Source: Bradyrhizobium huanghuaihaiense
GTDB taxonomy: Bacteria; Pseudomonadota; Alphaproteobacteria; Rhizobiales; Xanthobacteraceae
DNA: 64,000 bases
Direction: 5' to 3'
NCBI RefSeq assembly: GCF_007830635.1
Contig: NZ_VLLA01000029.1
Location: forward strand, 1 to 64,000
Positions 36,212 to 45,473 of this stretch are shown here, piece by piece. The translations under genes were made by a program, and so were the position numbers. Under the pieces are notes generated by a model. It saw only the letters and a program-made list of their open reading frames with translations, had not been told where the DNA came from and did not search any database. How positions within the stretch are numbered: position 1 is the stretch's first letter; each line of letters opens with the position of its first letter.

Positions 36212-36633
36212 CCGGGTAGTGCGCCCTCTCTACCCCGCGCTTCCTGAAAGGGATGCCGGCACAAAGCAGGCTCGGACAGCGCTGTTTCGCAGCACCACGC
36301 TGGCAAGTGGCGGCGGGACTGCTTGCGGATTGACTGCCGCTAATCCCCTGCAGGCCCGGACCGGTCGAGGGTCATTAAGCATTGCGTTCGCCAATCCGGC
36401 TTGATTGAGATAAGGATGATAGCTCTTTGCATTTCGAGCAACCGGCGGTTCGCGATTGTGCGACTCGCAAGTGAGGCTCTCCGCCCCATCTGTCGCTGAA
36501 TAGTTGAGCCCTTCTCGGGGTCGTGGCAAGCCGACGCCCCCGGCGGTCCATTCCCCTCAGATTGCTAGATTAACTACGCGGACCGTCTTCACTTATCGAT
36601 TTGGCGGAATCAGTCCAGGCCGATGCGGGGCGC
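36212..36633. other. Intergenic region between nifA and the fixA control region
   Basis: No gene seen. It probably carries the nifA terminator and distal fixA control sequences, but I could not define them. Confidence 0.4.
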
Positions 36634-38382
36634 TCAGAACCGCTTTATCTCGATTCCGTATTTCCTCAGCGCGTAGCCGACTTGGCGCGGGGTTAGCCCG
36701 AGTAGGCGCGCTGCCTTGGCCTGCACCCAGCCAGACTTTTCCATAGCCGCAACGACCCGCTCGCGATCAGCCATTCTCGCACCACTAACGAGAACTGTGC
36801 CGGAAGGTGCCAATGAGCCCGGTTCGCAGACAGCCTGCGGCGGAGGGGCCGTTTCAGCCAGCGGGATGATGGACTTTGCAGGCACCGGTTGCATCGGTGC
36901 CGCCGGGTCTGTCTTGCCATACGATGTGCTTTTCCAAAGCGTCGTGGAAAGGCATTGGCCTTGGCTGCATGCAAAGTCACTTCTTACAATCGATGTTCCG
37001 GCACTGAGTGTCGCGGTCCGCTCGATGCAGTTCTCGAGTTCGCGGACATTTCCCGGAAATTTACAGCTCATCAGTACATCGATCGCACTCGCCTCCAGAG
37101 TAAGAGAGCGGCCGTTCTCGCTGTTAAACTTTCTGAGGAACTCTCTTGCGAGCAGCGGAATATCACTGCGTCTTTCGCGAAGCGGCGGCAACAACAAGGG
37201 AACTACGCTAATACGATAGTAGAGGTCCGCGCGGAATTCGCTCCTTGCCACAGCCTCTTCAAGGTTCCTGTTGGTCGCAGCTATCACCCGAACATCGACT
37301 TTAATCGTGTGATTGCTGCCGACGCGCTCGAACTCCTGCTCTTGCAGAACTCGCAGCAACTTCGCCTGGAACGGAGGTGAGATCTCTCCGATCTCGTCAA
37401 GAAATAGCGTCCCTTTGTCAGCAAGCTCGAAGCGCCCCTTGCGGGCGCTGACAGCACCGGTAAAGGCACCTTTCTCATGGCCAAACAATTCCGATTCCAG
37501 GACCGTCTCGGGGAGCGCCGCGCAATTCAGCTTAACGAACGGCCGCTTAGCACGAACGGACGACTCGTGAATGGCCTTGGCTACCAGCTCCTTCCCGGTA
37601 CCGGATTCGCCACGCAGCAGAACCGTGCTGTTTGATCTGGCTACAACGACAATCTTCTCAAGCAGTGCGCTCAGCGCCGGGCTGTCGCCAATGATCCCGT
37701 GTGCCTGAAGCTGCTTGCGCTCGCGAGCGGGCGGCCCACGATCAACTGTCTGTTTCTCTAGCCGGTCCTTGTCCACCAACGATTGTTCGCGATCGCCGGC
37801 GAACAAGCGATGTAACTTGATCGTTTGTCCTATCACGTTCGCGACCATGGCGAGCAGCCGCGCATCGTACTCGAGAAGACTTGAACTGCCTTCCGGGATA
37901 CGGTCGATCGTCAGCGTACCAACGACCGTCGAATCAACGCGAATCGGGACCCCGATGAACGCTACCGGTATACTATCAGAGGCGCCGAGAACCTCCCGGT
38001 CGGCAGCGCTGAAGGCCGTCTCGGCGGCTACATTCTCGACCATAAGAGACCTGCCTGTCGCTACGATCTCGTGGATTGCTTTCTGCGGCACGCACGTCCG
38101 GTAACGTTCGTCAGTGCCTTCGCTCCAGCCGGCGCCAACTGTAAGTTCTGGAACGCCGTCATCGTTGAACAGCGAGACGAGGCCGTGTCGCATCTGCACA
38201 AACGATTGCAGAAGACCGAGAACGTTGGCCAAGGTGACTTCGAGCCGGCCGGGAGCATTTAGTATTTTCGATATTTCGTAGATGCCGGCCAGCGCGCTCT
38301 CATGCGACGGCTCCCCCGGGGGGGCACGCTCCGGTTCCGGCTGCGAGGCAGGTCTTTCGCTCGAGGAGGGGATATGCAGCAT
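36634..38382 (-). CDS. nifA: Nitrogen-fixation activator NifA
   Basis: Sigma-54-dependent enhancer-binding protein that turns on nif/fix genes. From MLHIPSSSERPAS at 38382 it is 582 residues; the frame is open to 38451. N-terminal GAF domain (residues about 40-180). AAA+ domain with Walker A GESGTGKELVA, the sigma-54-contacting GAFTGA and Walker B GTLFLDEIGE. C-terminal Fis-type HTH (GWVQAKAARLLGLTPRQVGY). The oxygen-sensing Cys set Cx11Cx19Cx4C is complete (MSCKFPGNVRELENC ... FACSQGQC), as in rhizobial NifA proteins that are inactivated by O2 without NifL. Transcribed with fixR from the promoter at 39510. Confidence 0.98.
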   Translation of the reverse strand: MLHIPSSSERPASQPEPERAPPGEPSHESALAGIYEISKILNAPGRLEVTLANVLGLLQSFVQMRHGLVSLFNDDGVPELTVGAGWSEGTDERYRTCVPQKAIHEIVATGRSLMVENVAAETAFSAADREVLGASDSIPVAFIGVPIRVDSTVVGTLTIDRIPEGSSSLLEYDARLLAMVANVIGQTIKLHRLFAGDREQSLVDKDRLEKQTVDRGPPARERKQLQAHGIIGDSPALSALLEKIVVVARSNSTVLLRGESGTGKELVAKAIHESSVRAKRPFVKLNCAALPETVLESELFGHEKGAFTGAVSARKGRFELADKGTLFLDEIGEISPPFQAKLLRVLQEQEFERVGSNHTIKVDVRVIAATNRNLEEAVARSEFRADLYYRISVVPLLLPPLRERRSDIPLLAREFLRKFNSENGRSLTLEASAIDVLMSCKFPGNVRELENCIERTATLSAGTSIVRSDFACSQGQCLSTTLWKSTSYGKTDPAAPMQPVPAKSIIPLAETAPPPQAVCEPGSLAPSGTVLVSGARMADRERVVAAMEKSGWVQAKAARLLGLTPRQVGYALRKYGIEIKRF

Positions 38383-38634
38383 AAGCCTGTCTCCGTTTCC
38401 TTGATCATCCTCCCTGGACCCATGTCCGGATTGGCGAGGTTCGTTTTGCATGTCACTCTCGATCTAGCGCCAAGTGTTGACGAGATGACATCGAACCGTG
38501 ACACTTTTTCATGGCACGACAGTAAACTTGCCGTGTGCCTTCGATTCATTTTCTGTTGATTGTATGCGCGTGGTCAGCGGAGAACGTGAGTCCGTTGGGA
38601 AGCTCAAGTCAGCTTCGCCGCCGGGCCGGCCGCT

Positions 38635-39471
38635 TCACAGATGCTGGCCACCGTTGATCGGCACCTCGGCACCCGTAACATAGCTCGCCGCATCCGAGCA
38701 TAGGAAGAAGATGACCTTGGCCACTTCGTCCGGAGTACCCACTCTGCGCAGCGGGATACTTGCCACGACGCGCGCTTCCGCGTCGGGCGACAGCATGTCG
38801 GTCCTGATTTCGCCGGGCGCGATCGCATTGACGCGAATGCCATGCGGCGCATAGTCGTGGGCCAATTCGCGTGTGAGGCTCGCAAGCGCAGCTTTCGAGG
38901 TCGCATAGGCGCTACCGGCGAATGGGTGCACCCGCGAGCCCGCGATTGAAGTCACATTCACGATCGATCCTGACGCGGCTCTTAGCTCATCAAACAAACC
39001 CTGCGCCAGCAGGATCGGAGCCACCAGATTAAGATGAAAGACCCTCATCCAGGTATCGGTTGAGGTGGTCAACGATGTCATCCGATCGCCTGTGGGCGTT
39101 TTCGGCGACACACCCGCATTATTCACCAGCGCGTGCAAGGGCGCACCGGCCAAGCGTTTCTTAACCTCGGTGATTGCGCGCGGCAGCATTCGATGATCGC
39201 CGAGGTCGACCTGGAAATGATCGTCATTCCCAGCCTCCCAGGGGCATCGCTCGCCGTCGAACGGTTGGCGTGCGCAAGAAATGATGCGCCAGCCTGCCTC
39301 CGAGAATAGCTTGGCAGTGGCATGGCCAATTCCGCGCGATGCGCCGGTGAGTAACATCACCTTCAGTTCTCCACGATCAACGCGCGCATTAACGGCGTCA
39401 ACGAGGCGATCCAAATGTGCTTCGGGCAGCGGACCTCGGATCAGATTGTCATTTGGCAGATCGAGACCCAC
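38635..39471 (-). CDS. fixR: Short-chain dehydrogenase/reductase family protein FixR
   Basis: 278 residues from a GTG at 39471 after GAGGAGG. SDR fold: cofactor loop LLTGASRGIGHATA, NNAG (ALVNNAGVSP), catalytic YATSKAAL and C-terminal INGGQHL. The natural substrate is unknown. It is the first gene of the fixR-nifA operon, with a 183-base gap to nifA. Its control region has the double promoter arrangement known from B. japonicum: a sigma-54 element and an overlapping RegR-activated promoter. Confidence 0.96.
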   Translation of the reverse strand: MGLDLPNDNLIRGPLPEAHLDRLVDAVNARVDRGELKVMLLTGASRGIGHATAKLFSEAGWRIISCARQPFDGERCPWEAGNDDHFQVDLGDHRMLPRAITEVKKRLAGAPLHALVNNAGVSPKTPTGDRMTSLTTSTDTWMRVFHLNLVAPILLAQGLFDELRAASGSIVNVTSIAGSRVHPFAGSAYATSKAALASLTRELAHDYAPHGIRVNAIAPGEIRTDMLSPDAEARVVASIPLRRVGTPDEVAKVIFFLCSDAASYVTGAEVPINGGQHL

Positions 39472-39509
39472 GGCCGCCTCCTCTACTTTTGCGCCCGCGC
39501 ACGCGTAGC

Positions 39510-39525
39510 AGGATTTGCGCCACTG
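39510..39525 (-). promoter_or_regulatory. Sigma-54 (-24/-12) promoter of fixR-nifA
   Basis: On the minus strand TGGCGCAAATCCTGCT, with GG and GC exactly ten bases apart, 39 bases before the fixR start. It allows NifA to amplify its own operon. Confidence 0.85.
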
Positions 39526-39552
39526 CGATGTACGTAAATGCGCTTCCGTTTT

Positions 39553-39567
39553 GCGTCCTAATGTCGC
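39553..39567 (-). promoter_or_regulatory. RegR box upstream of fixR-nifA
   Basis: On the minus strand GCGACATTAGGACGC matches the RegR-box consensus GNGRCRTTNNGNCGC at every defined position. It lies about 35 bases upstream of the -24 element, where the B. japonicum fixR activator site is located. RegSR is the redox-responsive two-component system that starts nifA expression. Confidence 0.85.
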
Positions 39568-40199
39568 GCACGCGGAATGCTTGGCGCATTCAAGACAGCG
39601 GAGGTGAGCTTTCTGACAGCGATGGTGACTCTGCTACGTAAGTTCGCGAGCACTCGCCCGCTTCATGAAAGGGCTACCCAGCCCGCGTTCGCTTTCACGA
39701 TCGCACAACCGTACGAGCCTGCGGCTGGCCGGCGCCTCTCGTCGAAGTCGAAAAATGCCCGGGGATAACGGCCACGGCCATTAGCCGCCCCAACATAAAA
39801 CTGATGTACCAAGCTTGCACGTTAGATTCGTCGGCGGCCACTTTTGATCTATCGCGCCATGCTCTGAGCGGCACTGGATTTCGCGGCGCTAGTTCCAAGC
39901 ATGAGCTGGCGAGCTGAAATGTTCATCCGTGATTGAGCGTTGTTTAGCTTCCGTCTGCGGCCCGCCCGAAGCGAAGACGAAGGCGTGCTCCTTCTGTAAA
40001 ACGCAGCGGCACTTTAGGGCCGTTGTTGTCGAAGCCGCGCCTTAGCCGAACGCATTCGGCCGCGGCTTCGTTCTCTTCGCCCCTGGAACGTTGCGGCAAT
40101 GACAGCCCGCGGGCCAGAAAATCGTCGCCCGGAGAAGAACTTCCACGGCTATCGGACGTAAAGAGCGGCGGTGAGATCGATCACGCGGGTTTGCGACTT
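39568..40199. other. Intergenic region between fixR control region and nodZ end
   Basis: No gene supported in about 630 bases. Short plus frames lack start signals. Confidence 0.4.
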
Positions 40200-41312
40200 T
40201 CACGAAGCCATAAGCGCTTGCGAGTTGTCTTCAATCAGGATCAACCGGCCCGGATCGTTCAAATCGAATTCTATAACGCGTGGGGCGAAAAGACGCGCAT
40301 AGCGCGTAAAAGCGCTCGTTGGCGGAAAACGGATCACCGTGTCGCAGCGGGCAAGGAGATACATCTCGGTGAGGGCAGAAAAGCCGCCTTCAGCTCCGAG
40401 GGCGGGATGGTGCAATGGGCCCGCTTGAGGCGCCTGGAACTGCTTTGGAATCGCGAAGACATCGGGAAATTTAACCGAAACCTGCTCGAGGACGAGCGCA
40501 CTGTCCGTGCACAGGAACGCCCTCACAGGTTTTGCGTGGGATAAACTCCTGGCCTCATCAATGGCATTGTAGATCTGCCGCAAGGCGCGCTCCGTGTCCG
40601 CCCAGTAAGGGGCATGCCCCATAATATCTTCGCCATTGCCATGCCGGACATGAATGCCGATTACGCTGTACGGCTCAAAGTGCTCGCGGTAGATAGCATC
40701 AATCCGGGCCTGAATTTCAGGCCGCGGCTTAATACTCCGGAAGATTTCGCGTTCCGCTTCCTGATCGCAGCGCCACATCAGGCAGGCATCACACACAACC
40801 GTGTTAGCGTCACTATCTCTCTGACTTTGGAACAGTTGATCGAGTTGATCGCGTTCCCTGAAAATCTGCTCGTCCGGTCGATAGATGCAATCGAAAGATG
40901 GCTTGTTCCACCATGTTGGAAAGAATGGTCCTGGAAACGAACGCGTATTGATGTCGTCATCGCAAATTACTCGCACTCCGCCAATGTCTTCAACCGGTTC
41001 GAAGAAGACTGGAAAGGCATTGGTGAATGGTTCATCAAGATAACAAGATCCCCGCCAATCAATGGCTAGCGTCCGTCCTGTCTGCTTTGCAAATCGCCAG
41101 GCTGCCGCGAGTGACCACAGACAGTCGCCAAACCCCGTACGTCGCCGGGACACTACGAACCGATCATTGCTCGAACCGCTAACCATCTGCCTTGCCTTTT
41201 CGCGCGCTCCTGGTTGGACAAGAGACGTCAGTACAGACGTCTCGCGTATCTTCTCGCCCGGCGTCACGGCCTGAAATCGCGGTGCCGGCGAGCTGCATCG
41301 GTAGAACTTCAT
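40200..41312 (-). CDS. nodZ: Nod-factor alpha-1,6-fucosyltransferase NodZ
   Basis: 370 residues, the length known for Bradyrhizobium NodZ. It transfers fucose from GDP-fucose to O-6 of the reducing-end GlcNAc of the lipochitooligosaccharide. The GT23 donor-site motif is present: GIHVRHGNGED with the essential Arg, then RAFLCTDSALVLEQ and CDTVIRFPPTSAFTRYA. The N-terminal RRRTGFGDCLWSLAAAWRFA is also typical. It follows nolO after 165 bases. With noeI, also in this window, it accounts for a 2-O-methylfucosylated Nod factor, the type that soybean-nodulating Bradyrhizobium make. Confidence 0.97.
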   Translation of the reverse strand: MKFYRCSSPAPRFQAVTPGEKIRETSVLTSLVQPGAREKARQMVSGSSNDRFVVSRRRTGFGDCLWSLAAAWRFAKQTGRTLAIDWRGSCYLDEPFTNAFPVFFEPVEDIGGVRVICDDDINTRSFPGPFFPTWWNKPSFDCIYRPDEQIFRERDQLDQLFQSQRDSDANTVVCDACLMWRCDQEAEREIFRSIKPRPEIQARIDAIYREHFEPYSVIGIHVRHGNGEDIMGHAPYWADTERALRQIYNAIDEARSLSHAKPVRAFLCTDSALVLEQVSVKFPDVFAIPKQFQAPQAGPLHHPALGAEGGFSALTEMYLLARCDTVIRFPPTSAFTRYARLFAPRVIEFDLNDPGRLILIEDNSQALMAS

Positions 41313-41477
41313 AGCAGGGCTATCCGTGACGGGCCGCGTTCTCTCAATACGATCGTCCTTTCTTCAACGGTGTTGCATCGACCTGCCCGAAGCCCGATGC
41401 CCGATGCCCCGCTCTGCATCGGATGGCCTGGTCCCCTCACATGCACGCATGGGCGTGGCCATGCGCATGAGTCATGG

Positions 41478-43124
41478 CTATGTTCCGCTTTGTACATTAT
41501 CGTGACGGCAAGCCGCGTGCAGCGGATGCAGGCGAACGCCCCGAAGCTCCCATACGAGCCGCAATTCCTTCACAAGATCTTCACGCTTGGCCTGGTCCAG
41601 CAGGGCTGTGTCGAAAAGCGACCCGAGCGACGCCTCGCCCTCGATTCGCATCAAGATCTCGAAAAGCTCAGGTGAGATACGCATACTAGAGTGGGCGGAA
41701 TGTCCCATGCGGATCTCGCAGACCGTTTCCTGCCGATCTGGCGCTATGTGGGAGCGAACACGATGAAGGGATGCGTACGGCGGCAATGACGCAGCCAGCG
41801 CACTCCAATCCTGCAGTGATGCTGGCCGCTTCCTGACGAGGAACGGCCCAACAACAAGTCCGTCCAGATCAGTCGTCAAAAACGTGGTGATCGCATCTGA
41901 CACGGACTGCACGATCGGCTCGGCATTGTTGTTAAATGAGGTATTTAGAAGAATCGGAAGGCTCGTTCGCTTCTTGAACGCATTAATGACGTCCCAGTAG
42001 GCGGGGTTTGTCTTGCGCGATACGGTCTGCAGCCGAGCCGTCCCATCAACGTGCGTGATCGCACCGAGCACGTTACCCTTGGCTTCACGCACGCGAACTA
42101 CGAAGTTCATGAAGGGGAGCTGCCGCGTGCCGTCGGGGAGCTCAAAGAACTCGCTCGCATCCTCCTCTAATGCAGATGGCGCAAAGGGGCGATAGCTCTC
42201 GCGCTTCTTGACCACCGCGTTGATGCGATCCTTGTTTTCCGCAGGCCGCGGGTCCGCTAGAATGCTGCGGTTACCAAGCGCACGTGGGCCGAACTCAGAG
42301 CGCCCCTGAACCCAGCCGATTACAGCGCCATTTGCCATCCAGTCCGCCGCACTGGATGCTATGTCATCACTTCGTTGAATGTCGAGGTGGCCTGACCATG
42401 CGTTGAGCTCAAGCTCTGTGGCTTGCTCGTTCCCAAGATCGGGCCCCCAATAAACGTCCGGCAGTCGCTCGCGCGGCGCTGGCCTGCCTAGCTCGCTTGA
42501 TACCATTAATGCAGCGCCGAGTGCGCAACCGGCGTCGTGCGCCGCGGGTTGAACAAAGATGTCGTCAAATAGCCCGGAATAAAGCAGCTTACCGTTCAGC
42601 GTGCAATTATGGGCCACCCCGCCAGCTAGGCACAGGCGTGTCATGCCCGTCGCTTTACGATGGTGCCGCAGGGTGTGAAACACGATCCGCTCCAGCGCTT
42701 CCTGCAGCGACGCGCTGACATCTCGATGCTGTTGGGTGAATGGCATTCCCTTTCGCCGAACCTGGATGTTGCGCAAAAGGGCTGGTCCGATTCGATCCAG
42801 GTGAACGCGATAGCCACCGCTGTCCAACAACTCGTAGAACTGCGCGAAGAGCTCGCGATAGCGATCGGGATCACCATACGGTGCAAGCCCCATCACTTTG
42901 TATTCGTCGAACATCCCGCAGCCGAGATATCGGATCGTCTCGAGATAGAACAGCCCAAGAGAGTTGTGTTCCGGGAAACTTACAAGCTGCGCAATTACGG
43001 TCCCGGACCCTACCGCCATTAAGCCTGAGAGAAAATCGCCCCCGCCGTCGATCGCAAACACCAGACTTTGCTCGAACCCGGACATGGCAAACGCGCTCAC
43101 GGCATGTACTTCGTGGTGATTCAC
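41478..43124 (-). CDS. nolO: Nod-factor carbamoyltransferase NolO (C-terminal portion of a split gene)
   Basis: 548 residues. NodU/CmcH-family carbamoyltransferase that would add a carbamoyl group to the non-reducing end of the Nod factor. It has VNHHEVHAVSAFAMSGFEQS (His motif), VFAIDGGGDF, CLAGGVAHNCTLNGKL, SEFGPRALGNRSILADPRP, THVDGTARLQTVSRKTNP and PILLNTSFNNNAEPIV. The family's N-terminal 130 residues are encoded separately as nolN in another frame, overlapping by four bases. 131 plus 548 residues equals the length of a one-piece NolO (about 680). The enzyme may be non-functional or assembled from two chains. Confidence 0.92.
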   Translation of the reverse strand: MNHHEVHAVSAFAMSGFEQSLVFAIDGGGDFLSGLMAVGSGTVIAQLVSFPEHNSLGLFYLETIRYLGCGMFDEYKVMGLAPYGDPDRYRELFAQFYELLDSGGYRVHLDRIGPALLRNIQVRRKGMPFTQQHRDVSASLQEALERIVFHTLRHHRKATGMTRLCLAGGVAHNCTLNGKLLYSGLFDDIFVQPAAHDAGCALGAALMVSSELGRPAPRERLPDVYWGPDLGNEQATELELNAWSGHLDIQRSDDIASSAADWMANGAVIGWVQGRSEFGPRALGNRSILADPRPAENKDRINAVVKKRESYRPFAPSALEEDASEFFELPDGTRQLPFMNFVVRVREAKGNVLGAITHVDGTARLQTVSRKTNPAYWDVINAFKKRTSLPILLNTSFNNNAEPIVQSVSDAITTFLTTDLDGLVVGPFLVRKRPASLQDWSALAASLPPYASLHRVRSHIAPDRQETVCEIRMGHSAHSSMRISPELFEILMRIEGEASLGSLFDTALLDQAKREDLVKELRLVWELRGVRLHPLHAACRHDNVQSGT

Positions 43125-43516
43125 GAAGGAAACCCGGACGGATCGATCTCGGCCCCGAATTCCCGTGCCAACAGCTGCCGCAGCAACAGTTTGGGGTCCA
43201 ACGGAACGGGCTGAGAAACAGAAAGGCGCTCGAGCATGGCTTTGCAGTAAGCTTCAGTCGCGTAGAACGCGATACGGTCGATGTCGCCGAGCTCGACTCC
43301 TGCGGTAGAAAGGCAGTATCGGATCGAATTGCTGGGGAACTTGTTGGAGTGCTTGACGCGGTTGAGGCGCTCCTCTTCGACAGCAGCAATTACGCGGCCG
43401 TCCTGCACAAGTACCGCAGCGCCATCGTGAAGAAATGTATTCGGCAGCTCCGGAGAGCTTTCATAGATTCTGTCAAGGCCGCCACTCAGTCCTATGCTCA
43501 ACATCCCGTTCTCCAT
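43121..43516 (-). CDS. nolN: NolN, N-terminal portion of the carbamoyltransferase
   Basis: 131 residues. It reads MLSIGLSGGLDRIYESS, then HDGAAVLVQDGRVIAAVEEE and RLNRVKHSNKFPSNSIRYCL: exactly the N-terminal ASKHA-type domain of NodU/NolO. The stop TGA overlaps the nolO start. The nolO frame is open slightly upstream and continues the homology (VSFVNHHEVHA), so one frameshift near 43135 separates the two. The same nolN/nolO split is described in B. japonicum, so it is inherited rather than a sequencing fault. Confidence 0.88.
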   Translation of the reverse strand: MENGMLSIGLSGGLDRIYESSPELPNTFLHDGAAVLVQDGRVIAAVEEERLNRVKHSNKFPSNSIRYCLSTAGVELGDIDRIAFYATEAYCKAMLERLSVSQPVPLDPKLLLRQLLAREFGAEIDPSGFPS

Positions 43517-43759
43517 GGAAGGCCATGCCGTCCCACCGATCTAATCTGTACAGTCACGCGCAGCCGGTGCGCGTGCCAGGCAGCACAACACGACTTTGCA
43601 AGGTCCGATCGGCCGAACAGGCGGCCGTAGAGCTGGCTCGATCGCGGCTTCTCAAGGCCGTTTCACAAGCTGCTCTGACAGACCAGGTCACTCGCGAGCT
43701 ACCGCGGAACGCATCATGACACTGCATCGCTTTGACTTCTCCGTTTCGCTGAACTCACG
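43517..43759. other. Gap between nodJ and nolN
   Basis: 243 bases without an open frame of 60 codons on the coding strand. In B. japonicum an ORF called nolM is placed between nodJ and nolN; I could not confirm a coding equivalent here. Confidence 0.4.
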
Positions 43760-44548
43760 TCAACGCAGCAGGCGGCGCCGAAATAACGCGATCGACGCGA
43801 AAAAGGGCAAGACCGCGTAAACGCAGAGCGCGCCTACGTGTAGGGCGGCATTGTCGGCGCCGCGCTCAAGCATCACTGGGCGAATAAGGTCGACCGAATG
43901 TGCCAGCGGCAACAAGCCGGCAAAGTGCTGAAATGAGTCGGGCATTTGGCTCGTCGGAAAGACCGCGCCACACAAGAACACCATGGGCGTAAGGACGAGC
44001 GACTGGTAAAACACGAAGTAATCGTAAGTTGGCGCAAGAGATATGACGACCATTGCCAGGCTGGCGAAGACAAGGCCCGTAAGGGCGATTGTCGGTATCG
44101 CACAAAGAACCGACGTCCAGGATGCATAACCCAGGGTGGCAGCGACAATCCCGATTGCTGTCCCGGCTAGAACGGACTTACTGGCCGCCCACACCAACTC
44201 ACCTAGAACGATATCGCCAAGCGTGAGCTGTGTGAACAAAATTCCCTCCCAGGTGCGCTTGACATCCATCCGAGCAAAGGCTGCGTACAGAGTTTCAAAG
44301 GTCGCGGATGTCATAGCGCTAATCGCGACCATACCCGCCGCCAAAAACGCAATGTACGAAGTCCCCTCAACCCGTCCCACAATGAGTCCGAGCCCAAAGC
44401 CAAGGCCAAACAGATTGGTTATGGGATCTGCGAGGTTGCCGAGAAGCGATGCAAGCGCGACTTTCCTCCATGCCAAGTAATTTCGACGCCATACCGCGGT
44501 CCAATTGTACGCATTAGCCGGCATGACCGACGCATAACCATCATCCAT
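43760..44548 (-). CDS. nodJ: Nod-factor export permease NodJ
   Basis: 262 residues, ABC-2-type permease with about six membrane segments (for example IAFLAAGMVAISAMTSATFE, LAGTAIGIVAATLGYA, IPTIALTGLVFASLAMVVIS and LVLTPMVFLCGAVFP, with the conserved PxxF-LSG-like loop near TSQMPDSFQH). With NodI it exports lipochitooligosaccharides across the inner membrane. It begins almost at the nodI stop. Confidence 0.96.
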   Translation of the reverse strand: MDDGYASVMPANAYNWTAVWRRNYLAWRKVALASLLGNLADPITNLFGLGFGLGLIVGRVEGTSYIAFLAAGMVAISAMTSATFETLYAAFARMDVKRTWEGILFTQLTLGDIVLGELVWAASKSVLAGTAIGIVAATLGYASWTSVLCAIPTIALTGLVFASLAMVVISLAPTYDYFVFYQSLVLTPMVFLCGAVFPTSQMPDSFQHFAGLLPLAHSVDLIRPVMLERGADNAALHVGALCVYAVLPFFASIALFRRRLLR

Positions 44549-44551
44549 CGC

Positions 44552-45472
44552 TCATTTCTCCATCTCGCGCCCGGTCAACCGCAAAAACACGTCTTCGAGA
44601 TTCGGGGGGCGCTGCAGAACGCGAAGGTCCGTTCGCCCGCGCAGGTGCACGCTGATTTCGTCCGGACATCGCGCGTAACAAAAAAGCGTCTCTCCACTCA
44701 CTTCGATATGCCGCGCATACGGCCTGATCAGCTCCCGGAGTTGATCTAGATCACCGCCATAGATCTCGATCACGTTGCAGCCGATATGCTCGTCGATCAA
44801 GGCGTCTGGCTTGCCTTCGGCGATTTTGCATCCACTCTCAAGCACGCATAGCCGATCGCAAAGGCGTTCGGCCTCTTCCATGAAGTGAGTGGTCAAGAGG
44901 ATCGTCTTGCCGCGCGCAAGAAGAGCCCGCAGGCGTTCCCAGATCAGGTGGCGAGCATGCGGATCGAGCCCCGTCGTCGGCTCGTCCATCACGAGTAGAT
45001 GTGGATCATTGATCAGAGCGCGCGCCAGCGTCAGCCGCCGCTTCATACCACCGGACAAAAGGGAGACGCGCACGTCCGCCTTGCTTTCAAGCCGCGCAAA
45101 CTCAAGCAACGAGGGCACAACCGCTTCGATCGTGCGAGCGCTCATGCCGAAATAGCGGCCAAACACAAGCAGGTTCTCCCGCACGGTGAACTCGGGCTCA
45201 AGGTTATCGAACTGCGGCACCACGCCTACGCGCACGCGCGCCGCACGAGCGCGGGAAGGCACAGGCTCATCGAGGACCGTAATCTTGCCTCGATCGGGGG
45301 AAATCATGCCGAGGAGCATGCGTGCAATCGTACTTTTGCCAGCTCCATTTGGCCCAAGCAGCCCGAAGCACTCTCCGCGCGCAACCGAGAACGACAGGTC
45401 ATTGACGATAACCTTGTCCCCGAATGACTTTCTCACGCCGACAAGGTCGATCGCCATATTGGACATGTTCAT
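44552..45472 (-). CDS. nodI: Nod-factor export ATPase NodI
   Basis: 306 residues from MNMSNMAIDLVGVRKSFGDK at 45472, one base after the nodU stop. A longer open frame to 45835 runs inside nodU and is not used. Walker A LLGPNGAGKSTIARMLLG, signature LLSGGMKRRLTLARAL, Walker B HLLVMDEPTTGLDPHARHL and the switch His (LLTTHFMEEAE) are all intact. ATPase subunit of the NodIJ exporter. Confidence 0.97.
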   Translation of the reverse strand: MNMSNMAIDLVGVRKSFGDKVIVNDLSFSVARGECFGLLGPNGAGKSTIARMLLGMISPDRGKITVLDEPVPSRARAARVRVGVVPQFDNLEPEFTVRENLLVFGRYFGMSARTIEAVVPSLLEFARLESKADVRVSLLSGGMKRRLTLARALINDPHLLVMDEPTTGLDPHARHLIWERLRALLARGKTILLTTHFMEEAERLCDRLCVLESGCKIAEGKPDALIDEHIGCNVIEIYGGDLDQLRELIRPYARHIEVSGETLFCYARCPDEISVHLRGRTDLRVLQRPPNLEDVFLRLTGREMEK

Positions 45473-45473
45473 C

